Assembly: GCA_002011215.1 (NCBI GenBank)
Contig: MTML01000100.1
Coordinates: 1-64,000 of the forward strand
Direction of reading: 5' to 3'
DNA: 64,000 nucleotides
Source of the DNA: Archaeoglobus sp. JdFR-24
Lineage (GTDB): Archaea; Halobacteriota; Archaeoglobi; Archaeoglobales; Archaeoglobaceae
Within the stretch, counting starts at the first letter, position 1. Every line of letters begins with the position of its first letter. Below, piece after piece: positions 37,263-46,478 of the stretch. The notes beneath the pieces are model-generated. The model saw nothing but the letters and a program-made list of their open reading frames with translations. It searched no databases and was not told the origin of the DNA. Made by a program: the position numbers and the translations under genes.

Positions 37263-38381
37263 TTAATTTTTAAATCCATCGGATGAAAATCTGATGGGGG
37301 AGAATTCCTCCATCCCACTACCTTTAAAAATAACCTGGGCAACAATTTCACCTACTGCCGGTCCGATGGTCATCCCTAATCTACCCATTCCATTGGCCTG
37401 AATGAATCCGCGAATTTGCGATTCACCCACAACTGGAAATCCATCCTGTCCAGTATCATAAACACCTGCCCACTGTCTGAGAACCGAGAGCCCTCTCAAT
37501 CTTGGAATCATCTCAACTGCACCTTTTGCATACCTGAAAAGAAACTCCAGCGATGATTTTGTATTTAAATTTTTGACTCCAAGGGCATTATCAACGCCAG
37601 TTTCCCTGCCAAGCACTCCTCCAACAACCTCACCTCTTGCTGACTGACTCAAATAAACCCCATTTGAAACATTAAGTAAATATGGGTCTATAAATGGTTT
37701 GAGACTCTCAATTACGCATATTTCCTCTTTTATAACTCTATTTTCAGATTTGATGCCAGCCAAATTGCTAAATTGATTGCTCCAGGCTCCTGCAGCATTA
37801 ACTATGTAATCCGCCCTTACAACTTCATCGTTAACTTTTACTCCCTCAACTTCTCCATCACCGATTAGGATTCCGTTAACCTCCGCTTCAACCCGTATCT
37901 CAACTCCCAGATTTTTGCACCCTTTCACCAAACCCCAGATCACCGGCCAGGGGAAAATTACACCACCCTCTCCAATTACACCACCAATAACTGATTCGGG
38001 GTTAAATGCCGGCACAATGCTCCTTATCTCGAACGGATCGATTTCTCTAACATCAACACCAGCAGCCTTCTGCAATCTCATTTCTCTTTCCAGTACTGAC
38101 AGATCTTCATCATTCTGTGCAACCTTGATGTAACCATCCTTTCTGAACAGAAAATTGAAATCCACCTCGCTCTGAATGTGATCATAAAGCTCAATACTTC
38201 TTGCAGCCAGTTTGATCAAACTTTCATTGCTGAGTAAAGGGGTGATCCCACCAGAATTTCTTCCTGAGGCTCCGTAGAGAGGATATTTCCTTTCAAATAC
38301 CGTAACTTCCGCACCAGCTCTGGCAAGGTTGTACGCCACAGACAGACCCACAACACCGCCACCAATTACCACCACATTCAT
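37263..38381 (-). CDS. FAD-dependent amino acid dehydrogenase subunit (DAO family)
   Basis: A 372-residue DAO-fold flavoprotein. It opens with the dinucleotide-binding motif VVVIGGGVVGLSVAYNLA and continues with YGASGRNSGGI, typical of glycine/D-amino acid oxidases and of the beta (catalytic) subunit of dye-linked L-proline dehydrogenases. It overlaps the BFD-like ferredoxin gene by 4 bases and is the last of a four-gene operon whose other products are an NAD/FAD subunit and two iron-sulfur proteins. A dye-linked amino acid (proline-type or sarcosine-type) dehydrogenase complex is the best reading; the substrate is not visible. Confidence 0.8.
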   Translation of the reverse strand: MNVVVIGGGVVGLSVAYNLARAGAEVTVFERKYPLYGASGRNSGGITPLLSNESLIKLAARSIELYDHIQSEVDFNFLFRKDGYIKVAQNDEDLSVLEREMRLQKAAGVDVREIDPFEIRSIVPAFNPESVIGGVIGEGGVIFPWPVIWGLVKGCKNLGVEIRVEAEVNGILIGDGEVEGVKVNDEVVRADYIVNAAGAWSNQFSNLAGIKSENRVIKEEICVIESLKPFIDPYLLNVSNGVYLSQSARGEVVGGVLGRETGVDNALGVKNLNTKSSLEFLFRYAKGAVEMIPRLRGLSVLRQWAGVYDTGQDGFPVVGESQIRGFIQANGMGRLGMTIGPAVGEIVAQVIFKGSGMEEFSPIRFSSDGFKN

Positions 38382-38653
38382 TCTCCTTCACCCTCCACCA
38401 GAAGATATAGCGGGACAGGATTGACCGGTGGCCTCTGAGTCGTAATTCCAATTTCTTCAGGTTTTTTGCCAGTTTTCTGGGAAAGTATTCTGAGCACGTG
38501 CATCAGACATCCCTTACCCTGACATGAGCCAGTTGTTGCACCAGTATATCTCTTCAGGCTTTCAATGTCTGTATAGCCCTCTTCGATGGCATGAATTATC
38601 TCCTCCTCCGTCAGATCCTCACATCTGCAGACGATCTTTCTGTTCTTTGTCAT
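38378..38653 (-). CDS. BFD-like [2Fe-2S] protein
   Basis: A 91-residue protein with VCRCEDLTEEEI and GSCQGKGCLMHV, the four-Cys pattern of bacterioferritin-associated-ferredoxin-type [2Fe-2S] domains. In related dehydrogenase complexes this small subunit passes electrons between flavins. It lies between a 4Fe-4S protein and the DAO-type subunit, overlapping the latter. Confidence 0.85.
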   Translation of the reverse strand: MTKNRKIVCRCEDLTEEEIIHAIEEGYTDIESLKRYTGATTGSCQGKGCLMHVLRILSQKTGKKPEEIGITTQRPPVNPVPLYLLVEGEGE

Positions 38654-38657
38654 TCTA

Positions 38658-39167
38658 TCACCCTTCCTGCACCTTTACCGCAGGTTTAATTGCTCTTACC
38701 TCAAAAAGGAGGTCTTTATCGATTTCAACAGTTACTAGAGAGGTTTTATCGTTTCTATGCGGTGGCAAAACCCATCTAACCACCCCTTTACCAACTTCTT
38801 CACCTTTCCGGTTCAAAAGAATGACTTCCTGACCCTTTTCAATCCAAGGAGTAAATTCGTATGAGAGTGTAACATACCCCTTTTCATCCCTGATTCTGAG
38901 CATAAAAATAGCAAGACCCGGACAGACCCGTATACACTTCATACAGCCTGTGCATTTCTCATAATCAACAACAGGAGGATCATTTATGTTATCCATTCTA
39001 ATTGCATCATATTTACACGATTCCAGGCAGGGCGAGCAGGGGATTTCCTGGGGGCATTCGATGTACGCAACTGACTTTTTCCTCAACCTCTCCTCTGAGG
39101 GTTTGGGTGGAAGCTCCTCCAGTTCGAGATATCCTCTAACCAGATAACTGCTTTTCGGTTTGCTCAT
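38658..39167 (-). CDS. 4Fe-4S ferredoxin-type subunit
   Basis: A 169-residue protein. Its Cys are in CPQEIPCSPCLESC and CTGCMKCIRVCPGL, giving two [4Fe-4S] sites, the first irregular. The C-terminal half has beta-rich sequence (KGQEVILLNRKGEEVGKG) of unknown role. It overlaps the large flavoprotein gene by 4 bases and probably relays electrons in the same complex. Confidence 0.82.
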   Translation of the reverse strand: MSKPKSSYLVRGYLELEELPPKPSEERLRKKSVAYIECPQEIPCSPCLESCKYDAIRMDNINDPPVVDYEKCTGCMKCIRVCPGLAIFMLRIRDEKGYVTLSYEFTPWIEKGQEVILLNRKGEEVGKGVVRWVLPPHRNDKTSLVTVEIDKDLLFEVRAIKPAVKVQEG

Positions 39168-40801
39168 GCTTTCGCCTCCTTTGCAACTTCATCGGCGATT
39201 TTACTCGTATTATTGGGATTACCAGAATTAACAACCTCTTCTTCACCAATTATTACTTTTCTGATTCCTGCCACGATTCTTTCACCAAAAGGCCCTTCTC
39301 TGAACTCCCCCAGATCTTTTACTGCTTCTTCTCTCAATCTTACAGTTTCTTCCCCACCATATCCAAGTTTGATTGCCGCATCAATCCCTGCTATTCTTCC
39401 TTCCATCATTGCAGCAGTTGCTTCCTCAATACCGGCAACATCACCAGCCACATAAACCCCGCGCACACTCGTTTCACCATACTTCGTTCTCAATGGAACA
39501 AGTCCTCCAAGCTCAGGAACGAATTTCATCTCACATCCAGCCTGATAAAGAAGCTCATGGGTTGGTGAAAGTCCGACTGCAACACATATGAAGTCACATT
39601 CAATTCTTTTTTCCGTTCCCTTGACAGTACACCAGTTTTCATCCAATTTTGCTATTTCAGCACCCTCCACCTTCTTCTTTCCAATTGCTCTTACAATCGT
39701 GTGACCTGTGTAAATGGGAATTCCGAGCCTCCTGACTTTCGCGGCATGAACAAAATATCCACCTATTCTCGGCATAGCCTCGACAATTGCCGCAACATCA
39801 ACTCCTGCTTGCAGAAGCTGATAGGTTAAAATCAGTCCAACATTTCCAGACCCCACAATCAAACCACGGTTTCCGGGTTTAATTCCGTAAACATTCATTA
39901 GCGTCTGGACGCCTCCAGCACCATAAACCCCTGGTAAGTCATTGTTTTCAAAAATCAGTGTTCTTTCATACGCTCCAGTAGCTATAATAACCTTTTTTGG
40001 AAGGACTTTGAGAAGCTTCTTTTCCCTTTCAACTGCACCAACAACACCATTGTAAATGCCAAAAACTTTTGTCTCGTATCTGACATCAATATTTCCCAGT
40101 TGATTGAGTTCATCCTTAAGAATCTGGGCTATTCTTATACCTCTCGTCCCTGCTCTATGCCTTCCACTTCCAAAAAACCGATGAGTCTGTTTAACGAGCT
40201 GTCCCCCCAGGAAAGGATTTTCATCCATCAAAACAACCTTTGCTCCAGCTCTTGCTGCAGAAATCGCTGCGCTCATACCTCCTGGACCTCCGCCAACCAC
40301 AGCAACATCAGTTTTAATCTCTTCATAAGCTCCTTTACCTTCAAAGATAGTCTTAGGAGGGCTTCCCATCCCAGCAAACTTCCTTATCTGCTTTGTAACA
40401 ACTTCCCTTAAAAATTTAGGTCTGTTGAATTTTTTATAATGAGATCCATGGGGGTAAAATCTGTCAACAAGGGAATCCAGAACCCCATAAACGTCCTTTT
40501 CAGCATCAGGAAACGAGTTCTGTGTTCTCACATTCATTCCATCCCTGACATAGACTTTGCAAACCCTCACATTGGGTATCCCATCAATTTCCATCATACA
40601 CGAAGAGCATTTTCCAATGGCACAGAAGAATCCTCTTGGTCTGTGAAATCTGAAGGATCGGCTGAATATTCTCACTCCAGCTGCATAAAGGGCTGCTGCT
40701 ACAGTTTCACCTTCATAAGCCGTGACAGGTTTACCATTAAAATATATTATAAGCTCTCGACCTCTTTTAAATTCAACAATTGGATGTTCTGTAAGTCTCA
40801 T
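39164..40801 (-). CDS. Dehydrogenase alpha subunit: [2Fe-2S] plus NAD/FAD oxidoreductase
   Basis: A 545-residue protein. The N-terminal 100 residues form a [2Fe-2S] domain of the sarcosine oxidase alpha / HcnA type (FFCAIGKCSSCMMEI). An FAD-binding motif follows (VAVVGGGPGGMSAAISAARAG), then an NAD-binding motif (GLIVGSGNVGLILTYQLL) and a GVYVAGDVAG segment. Related proteins are alpha subunits of dye-linked proline dehydrogenases, opine oxidases and hydrogen cyanide synthase. ATG 40801 is preceded by GAGAGGTG; the frame is open further upstream. First gene of the operon. Confidence 0.83.
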   Translation of the reverse strand: MRLTEHPIVEFKRGRELIIYFNGKPVTAYEGETVAAALYAAGVRIFSRSFRFHRPRGFFCAIGKCSSCMMEIDGIPNVRVCKVYVRDGMNVRTQNSFPDAEKDVYGVLDSLVDRFYPHGSHYKKFNRPKFLREVVTKQIRKFAGMGSPPKTIFEGKGAYEEIKTDVAVVGGGPGGMSAAISAARAGAKVVLMDENPFLGGQLVKQTHRFFGSGRHRAGTRGIRIAQILKDELNQLGNIDVRYETKVFGIYNGVVGAVEREKKLLKVLPKKVIIATGAYERTLIFENNDLPGVYGAGGVQTLMNVYGIKPGNRGLIVGSGNVGLILTYQLLQAGVDVAAIVEAMPRIGGYFVHAAKVRRLGIPIYTGHTIVRAIGKKKVEGAEIAKLDENWCTVKGTEKRIECDFICVAVGLSPTHELLYQAGCEMKFVPELGGLVPLRTKYGETSVRGVYVAGDVAGIEEATAAMMEGRIAGIDAAIKLGYGGEETVRLREEAVKDLGEFREGPFGERIVAGIRKVIIGEEEVVNSGNPNNTSKIADEVAKEAKA

Positions 40802-41061
40802 TTCCACACCTCTCGAGGAACGAAATTTCAAATACTCTCATAACTTCACCTTTGTAAACTAACAGATCGTTCTGCTAATAGATTACTCAGCCAAATTTTC
40901 AGTAAAACAGTATCAATTATTTAAGTTTTACCAAATTGTCTAATATTGTCTATAAAGCATTTCTTCATTTTAAATAATTTAAAAAATCGAAGACCTATTT
41001 TTACTTTGTCAAATAAGTAAAATCGTAAAGTTTTATAGATTAAAAAGTGTTGTTTTTGGTT
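40802..41061. promoter_or_regulatory. Divergent promoter region
   Basis: AT-rich DNA between the dehydrogenase operon (minus) and the Hdr-Flx operon (plus). On the plus strand AAAGTTTTATAG (about 41027-41038) lies about 25 bases before ATG 41062 and would give a leaderless transcript. No clear operator was found. Confidence 0.5.
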
Positions 41062-41976
41062 ATGTCAAATAATAAAAAATCTGAAAAAGGTTCAATAACA
41101 GTGGATGATGAAAAGTGCATCAGCTGTGGGATATGCGTTTCAGTATGTCCCCATAATGCTCTCTCACTTGAAAACGGACTCCCCATCACCACAGGAAAGT
41201 GCAAGGTTTGTGGACTCTGCGCTTCATCATGCATAACCAAAGCAATTTCGATGAGAGCAAAGAAATTCACGGATGAGACGATAATTTCAGAATTTAAAAA
41301 TCTGTCAGATCCAAAAATTGTTGTTTTTTCATGCAGACGAGTTATTGACAAAAACAAGAACTATGGGGACGCGAGAGTCATCTCCCTGATGTGCAGTGCA
41401 AGAATCGATCCCTTCCTGATCGCCGAGGCTTTTGTCAGCGGAGCATGGGGGGTGATGATGACCCATTGTGAGAGCTGCAAAAATGATACAGGAAGCAAAG
41501 AGGCAATAATTAAGGCTGAATTCGTCAAAAAACTTCTTGAAAAATCAGGAATTGAGAAAGAAAGAATCCAGATTGTTGAAGGAGATTTTGAAGATGCTCT
41601 ACAGAGTTTTTCAGCTGAGCTGAGATCGCTTGGTGAGCTGAAAGCCGATGCTGCTGAGAGAATAAAGAGGGCAACCCTTGACCAGCGGTTGAGAGTCCTT
41701 GTGGCTAAGATGAGAGAGGTGACTGAAGAGGGTAATGTTTACGGCGAGAAAATTGAAAGAGAGGCTTTTGAGAGATTGCTCGATGATGCAATAATCTCGG
41801 TTGTCAATTCTCTGAAGATACTCGATGTGCTGGGAGAAGGGGCCGAAATCCATGAAATTTCTGAGAAAACAGGTTTAGATGAGAAAGAGGTGCTCGACAC
41901 TATCCTGGAGATGAGAAGAAGAGATTTAATTTCTGTAGAGGCGAAAGAGAAAACCCTGTTCTGTCCCAAGGGGTGA
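41062..41976 (+). CDS. Ferredoxin-MvhD fusion protein with C-terminal helix-turn-helix-like region
   Basis: A 304-residue protein. Two [4Fe-4S] motifs come first (CISCGICVSVCPHNA and CKVCGLCASSCITKA), then an MvhD-like domain (VVFSCRRV, LMCSARIDPFLIAEAF, THCESC) that normally carries a [2Fe-2S] cluster and connects electron donors to HdrA. The last 60 residues (DVLGEGAEIHEISEKTGLDEKEVLDTILEMRRRDLI, in part) look like a winged helix. It begins the Hdr-Flx operon. ATG 41062 suits the TATA box; an earlier in-frame start at 41047 exists. The added HTH-like end is unusual. Confidence 0.78.
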   Translation: MSNNKKSEKGSITVDDEKCISCGICVSVCPHNALSLENGLPITTGKCKVCGLCASSCITKAISMRAKKFTDETIISEFKNLSDPKIVVFSCRRVIDKNKNYGDARVISLMCSARIDPFLIAEAFVSGAWGVMMTHCESCKNDTGSKEAIIKAEFVKKLLEKSGIEKERIQIVEGDFEDALQSFSAELRSLGELKADAAERIKRATLDQRLRVLVAKMREVTEEGNVYGEKIEREAFERLLDDAIISVVNSLKILDVLGEGAEIHEISEKTGLDEKEVLDTILEMRRRDLISVEAKEKTLFCPKG

Positions 41977-41980
41977 AAAA

Positions 41981-44900
41981 ATGAGCAAATCTGTTGGAGC
42001 TGTTCTTGTAATTGGTGGTGGTATTGCCGGAATGCAGTCAGCACTTGATCTTGCTGAATCGAGTTTCAAAGTATATCTTCTGGAGAAGCATCCGAGTATA
42101 GGTGGGAGGATGTCTCAAATTGACAAAACATTCCCCACAAACGACTGTGCGATGTGTATTCTATCACCCAAACTGAATGAGGTCGGAAGACACGAGAATA
42201 TTCAGATAATCAACAACGCAGAGCTTGCAGATGTCAGCGGTGAGGCGGGTAATTTTAGAGTGATTGTAAAGAGAAAACCGCTTTACGTTGACATGGAAAG
42301 ATGCACTGGTTGCGGGCAGTGTGCGGCTGTCTGTCCGGTGAATGCGATTGATGAGTATAACGAAGGGTTATCCTATCGCTCCTCGATATATGTTCGATAT
42401 CCTCAAGCGATTCCAAGGGTGTTTTCGATTGATAGAGAGAAATGTATCGGTTGCGGGATCTGTAAAAACGTCTGTGTGGCAGATGCAGTTGATTACAGTC
42501 AGAAGGAGGAGAATATAGAACTGAACGTGGGTTCAATAATCCTTACCCCTGGTGGAAAGCTTGCCGATCCGGTAAAGAGAGGGGAATACGGGTATGGAAT
42601 ATACCCCAACGTCATAACGGGAATTCAATTTGAAAGATTGCTCTCCGCCACCGGACCTTTTGATGGGCACGTGTTGAGGCCTTCAGATGGTAAGGAGCCA
42701 AAGAGAATTGCCTTCATCCAGTGTGTGTGTTCGAGAGATGATAAAACCAATCCCTGGTGTTCATCCGTTTGCTGTACCTATGCAACCAAGCATGCTATTA
42801 TCGCCAAAGAACACATGCCAGATGTTGAAACTCACATTTTCGCTATGGACGTCAGAACCTTTGGAAAGGGATTTGAGGAATACGCCAGCAGGGCGGAAAA
42901 TGAATATGGTGTTGTTTACCACAAAGCAAGAGTTTCTGTGGTTATGCAGAAGCCCAATGGGAACCTCATCCTGAAATACGAAAAGAATGGCAGGAGTAAG
43001 GAGGAGGAGTTCGATCTCGTTGTTCTCTCAACAGGATTTGAAGCTCCAGAAGATGCTGAAACGTATGCGAAAATACTTGGAATTGAGCTGAATGAATACG
43101 GTTTTTGCAAGACCGATCCTTTCAGTCCGCTCGAAACCTCAAAACCAGGAATTTATGTTGCCGGAGTGTTCAGTGAGCCCAAGGATATTCCCGAGAGTGT
43201 TGCACAGGCGAGTGGTGTGGCCGCAAGAGCTTCAAGCCTTATTGCATCGGAAAGGGGCAAGCTCATATCGAAAAAGGATTACCCGCCTGAGAGAGATATT
43301 ATCGGAGAATCTGCAAGAATTGGTGTTTTCGTATGCCACTGCGGCATCAATATCGCCTCAGTGGTGGATGTTGAAAAGGTAGCAGAATATGCGAAAACCC
43401 TCGATAATGTTGTCTACGCAGAGCACACGCTTTTCACCTGCTCTGCTGATACGCAGGAAAGGATAAAGGAAGTGATCAACAAATACAACCTCAACAGAGT
43501 TGTTGTTGCTGCATGCACTCCAAGAACCCACGAAACTCTTTTCAGAAATACTTTGAGAGAGGCTGGTCTGAATCCCTACCTCTTCGAGTTTGTAAACATC
43601 AGGGAGCAGTGTAGCTGGGTTCACATGAATGATCCCGAGAAAGCTACCAAAAAGGCAATGGATCTCTTAAGATCGGGAGTTTCAAAAGCTAGGCTTCTTG
43701 AGCCGCTTTCATATGTTGAGGTTGACATCAACAAGAGGGCTCTCATAATTGGCGGTGGACTTGCCGGAATGATCGCAGCCCTTGAACTTGCAAATCAGGG
43801 GTTCGAAAGCTATATCGTGGAGAAGGACAGCGAGCTGGGTGGGAACCTGAAACACATCTACTACACAATAGACGGTAAAAACCCTCAGGAACTGCTTAAA
43901 GACCTGACATCTAAAGTTGAGAGCAATCCGTTGATTAAAGTTTTCAAGAATGCCAAAATAGAGAGCATAAATGGATTTGTTGGAAATTATACCACCAGAG
44001 TAAGGTCAAATGGACTGATCGAGGAATTGGAGCATGGAGTTGTCATCGTTGCAACCGGTGCAAAAGAGTACAAACCCAAGGAATACCTCTACGGCATGGA
44101 TCCAAGAGTGTTAACGCAGGTGGAGCTTGAAGAAAGGCTTGCAAATGGAGAAGCCCCGAACAGTGTTGTTATGATCCAGTGTGTCGGCTCAAGAAACGAA
44201 GAAAGGCCATACTGCAGCAGAATTTGCTGTCAGACTGCCATTAAAAATGCTTTAAAAATAAAGGAGCTGAATCCTGAGGCTGACGTGATTGTGCTCTACA
44301 AAGATATAAGAACATACGGTTTCATGGAGAAATTCTACACAAAGGCATCTGAAAAGGGCGTTATTTTCATCCCATACACTGATGAAAAACCACCAGTGGT
44401 TAAAAACGATAACGGGAATATACAGGTAGAATTCTTCGATGAGTTGCTTGAAGATTACATAATCGCAGAACCTGAATACGTTGTTCTGAGTGCTGCAACA
44501 GTTCCAAGAGAGGAGAATGAGGCAATCTCAAAGATGCTCAGAATACCTCTCAACGACAGCGGATTTTTCCTTGAGGCACATCCCAAGCTCAGGCCTGTGG
44601 ATTTTGCCTCAGAAGGGATATACCTGTGTGGTATAGCCCACAGTCCCAGACTCATAAGCGAGACTATTTCCATGGCATATGCGGCTGTTTCGAGGGCATG
44701 CACACTTCTGACAAAAGATAAAGTGATTATGGAGGCAAATAAAGCAGAGGTTATCAGGGAGAAGTGTGATGGATGTGGATTCTGCGCTGAAGCCTGTCCG
44801 GTTGGAGCCATCGAGGTGAAGGAGTTCGACAACAGAAGTGTTATCGAGCTCAAAGCAGAAGTCAACAGGGCGATATGCCTGGGATGTGGAGTCTGCCATG

Positions 44901-45001
44901 CCACATGTCCAAAGAGTGCAATAATTGTGAAGGGATTCACCCTGGATCAGATAAAGGCGATGGTCGATGCTCTGGCAGAAATGGATAAAATTGTGGTTTG
45001 A
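41981..45001 (+). CDS. hdrA: Double-length HdrA (heterodisulfide reductase subunit A-like)
   Basis: A 1006-residue iron-sulfur flavoprotein made of two HdrA-like halves. The first half has FAD-binding IGGGIAGMQS (11-20), NDCAMC near 54-59 and two [4Fe-4S] motifs (Cys108-111-114-118 and Cys155-158-161-165). The second half starts about residue 445 with VFVCHCGINIA, has HdrA markers CTPRTHETLF and a second FAD motif LIIGGGLAGM, and ends with two [4Fe-4S] motifs (CDGCGFCAEACP, CLGCGVCHATCP). HdrA is the flavin subunit that splits electron pairs between ferredoxin and a disulfide. It lies 5 bases after the MvhD fusion gene and 10 before mvhD. Confidence 0.9.
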   Translation: MSKSVGAVLVIGGGIAGMQSALDLAESSFKVYLLEKHPSIGGRMSQIDKTFPTNDCAMCILSPKLNEVGRHENIQIINNAELADVSGEAGNFRVIVKRKPLYVDMERCTGCGQCAAVCPVNAIDEYNEGLSYRSSIYVRYPQAIPRVFSIDREKCIGCGICKNVCVADAVDYSQKEENIELNVGSIILTPGGKLADPVKRGEYGYGIYPNVITGIQFERLLSATGPFDGHVLRPSDGKEPKRIAFIQCVCSRDDKTNPWCSSVCCTYATKHAIIAKEHMPDVETHIFAMDVRTFGKGFEEYASRAENEYGVVYHKARVSVVMQKPNGNLILKYEKNGRSKEEEFDLVVLSTGFEAPEDAETYAKILGIELNEYGFCKTDPFSPLETSKPGIYVAGVFSEPKDIPESVAQASGVAARASSLIASERGKLISKKDYPPERDIIGESARIGVFVCHCGINIASVVDVEKVAEYAKTLDNVVYAEHTLFTCSADTQERIKEVINKYNLNRVVVAACTPRTHETLFRNTLREAGLNPYLFEFVNIREQCSWVHMNDPEKATKKAMDLLRSGVSKARLLEPLSYVEVDINKRALIIGGGLAGMIAALELANQGFESYIVEKDSELGGNLKHIYYTIDGKNPQELLKDLTSKVESNPLIKVFKNAKIESINGFVGNYTTRVRSNGLIEELEHGVVIVATGAKEYKPKEYLYGMDPRVLTQVELEERLANGEAPNSVVMIQCVGSRNEERPYCSRICCQTAIKNALKIKELNPEADVIVLYKDIRTYGFMEKFYTKASEKGVIFIPYTDEKPPVVKNDNGNIQVEFFDELLEDYIIAEPEYVVLSAATVPREENEAISKMLRIPLNDSGFFLEAHPKLRPVDFASEGIYLCGIAHSPRLISETISMAYAAVSRACTLLTKDKVIMEANKAEVIREKCDGCGFCAEACPVGAIEVKEFDNRSVIELKAEVNRAICLGCGVCHATCPKSAIIVKGFTLDQIKAMVDALAEMDKIVV

Positions 45002-45010
45002 GGTGATAAA

Positions 45011-45469
45011 ATGAGCGAATCATGCGATAGGTCTAATCAATTAGATCAGTTCGAGCCGAAGATAATAGCCTTTGCATGCAACTGGTGCTCTTATGCCGGA
45101 GCGGATCTTGCAGGAACGAGCAGGATCCAGTATTCACCCAATGTCAGAATAATCCGTGTCATGTGCTCTGGAATGGTTAATCCCGCGATGATACTCTATG
45201 CCTTCAGAAAAGGGGCTGATGGAGTTGTTGTTGCGGGATGTCATCCGGGTGATTGTCACTACAATGTCGGCAATTACTATGCAAAGAAAAGGATAGTCCT
45301 CTTAAAGGAAATGCTCGATTTTATAGGCTTCGAAAGCGATAGACTCAAACTCCTCTGGGCGTCGGCTGCTGAAGGAAAGAAGTTCGCTGAGGAGATGATT
45401 GATTTCGTTGAGAAAATCAGGAGGCTTGGGCCTCAGAAAAAGATGCTCAGCATACCTTACAGGATCTGA
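45011..45469 (+). CDS. mvhD: MvhD/FlxD-like [2Fe-2S] electron-transfer subunit
   Basis: A 152-residue protein with the MvhD pattern: FACNWCSYAGAD, RVMCSGMVNP, VVVAGCHPGDCHYNVGN. This domain passes electrons from a hydrogenase, formate dehydrogenase or Flx module to HdrA. Since no hydrogenase is near and flx-like genes follow, it is probably FlxD. Preceded by GAGGTGATAA. Confidence 0.92.
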   Translation: MSESCDRSNQLDQFEPKIIAFACNWCSYAGADLAGTSRIQYSPNVRIIRVMCSGMVNPAMILYAFRKGADGVVVAGCHPGDCHYNVGNYYAKKRIVLLKEMLDFIGFESDRLKLLWASAAEGKKFAEEMIDFVEKIRRLGPQKKMLSIPYRI

Positions 45470-45478
45470 GGTGATATC

Positions 45479-46474
45479 ATGGATGAAAACACACTCAAAA
45501 AATTGAAAGAAAAATGCCGAGAGATGTTGAAAGAAGATGTTGAGGTTATTATAGTATACACAAGAAAGGAATCTGAACCAAAAGAAATTCTAACTGTGAT
45601 TGAATCTCCAGATGAAATAGAAAAAATCACCCTTTCACCCCTGTCAGCAAACAACCCGGCAAAACACCTGATTCATGAGCTGAAAAACAGAAGCGGAAAG
45701 ATTGGTGTTGTTGCGAAGGGTTGCGATTCAAGAGCGATAAAACAACTAATCAACGAGGGAAAAATCGACAGGGAGAGAGTGCATATCATAGGAATTTCCT
45801 GTCCCGGAATTATCGATTACAGAAAGCTTATCACCAAATTTAAACCTTCAGAGGTTAAAAAGGTGACGCTTTCTGGCGATACGGTTCTGGTTCAAACGGT
45901 AAACGATGAGCAGAGAATCCCACTGGATAAGCTCATCTATGAAAACTGCCTTTACTGCACACACCCAACACCGCAGGAGTATGATTCGCTGCTTGGCGAG
46001 GTACGTGAGGGTAGGCGGGACTTCTCAGATATAGAAGAGCTGGAAAAGATGTCGCAGGAAGAAAGATGGAACTACTGGATTGGTGAACTCGAGAAATGCA
46101 TAAGATGTTTCGCATGCAGGAACGCATGCCCGTTCTGCTACTGCACCGAATGTCTTGTGGATCCCACAGACCTGGCCATCTCACCAATGAGTCCGGCAGA
46201 AGAGAAGGCAAGCTATCCAAGATTTCTCGGTAAAACCGTTAATGCTCAGGATAACCTGTTCTACCACCTTTTGAGAGTAATTCATCATGCAGGAAGATGT
46301 GTGGGTTGTGGAGAATGCGAAAGAGCCTGTCCGATGGATATTCCACTGAGAAAACTGGAAAGAAAGCTGGAAAAAGAGGTAATAGAGGTGTTCGGGTATA
46401 TTCCTGATGGGGATGTCCCATTCCTGGCAAGACTGGACATTTTACCGGAAAAAGAGACCACTTCCGGAAGGTGA
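45479..46474 (+). CDS. flxC: FlxC-like iron-sulfur protein (FrhB-related)
   Basis: A 331-residue protein. The N-terminal 150 residues resemble FrhB/FdhB-type sequences (GVVAKGCDSRAIKQLI, GISCPGIIDY). Two ferredoxin-like motifs follow: CIRCFACRNACPFCYC near 205-220 and CVGCGECERACP near 280-291. In Flx-Hdr complexes such a subunit shuttles electrons from the NAD(P)H module. Function is inferred from context and family resemblance. Confidence 0.75.
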   Translation: MDENTLKKLKEKCREMLKEDVEVIIVYTRKESEPKEILTVIESPDEIEKITLSPLSANNPAKHLIHELKNRSGKIGVVAKGCDSRAIKQLINEGKIDRERVHIIGISCPGIIDYRKLITKFKPSEVKKVTLSGDTVLVQTVNDEQRIPLDKLIYENCLYCTHPTPQEYDSLLGEVREGRRDFSDIEELEKMSQEERWNYWIGELEKCIRCFACRNACPFCYCTECLVDPTDLAISPMSPAEEKASYPRFLGKTVNAQDNLFYHLLRVIHHAGRCVGCGECERACPMDIPLRKLERKLEKEVIEVFGYIPDGDVPFLARLDILPEKETTSGR

Positions 46475-46478
46475 TAAA

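Noticed and set aside
44455..44940. 161-codon minus-strand frame inside hdrA
   Set aside because: It mirrors the Cys-rich 3' end of hdrA, which has clear domain content on the plus strand.
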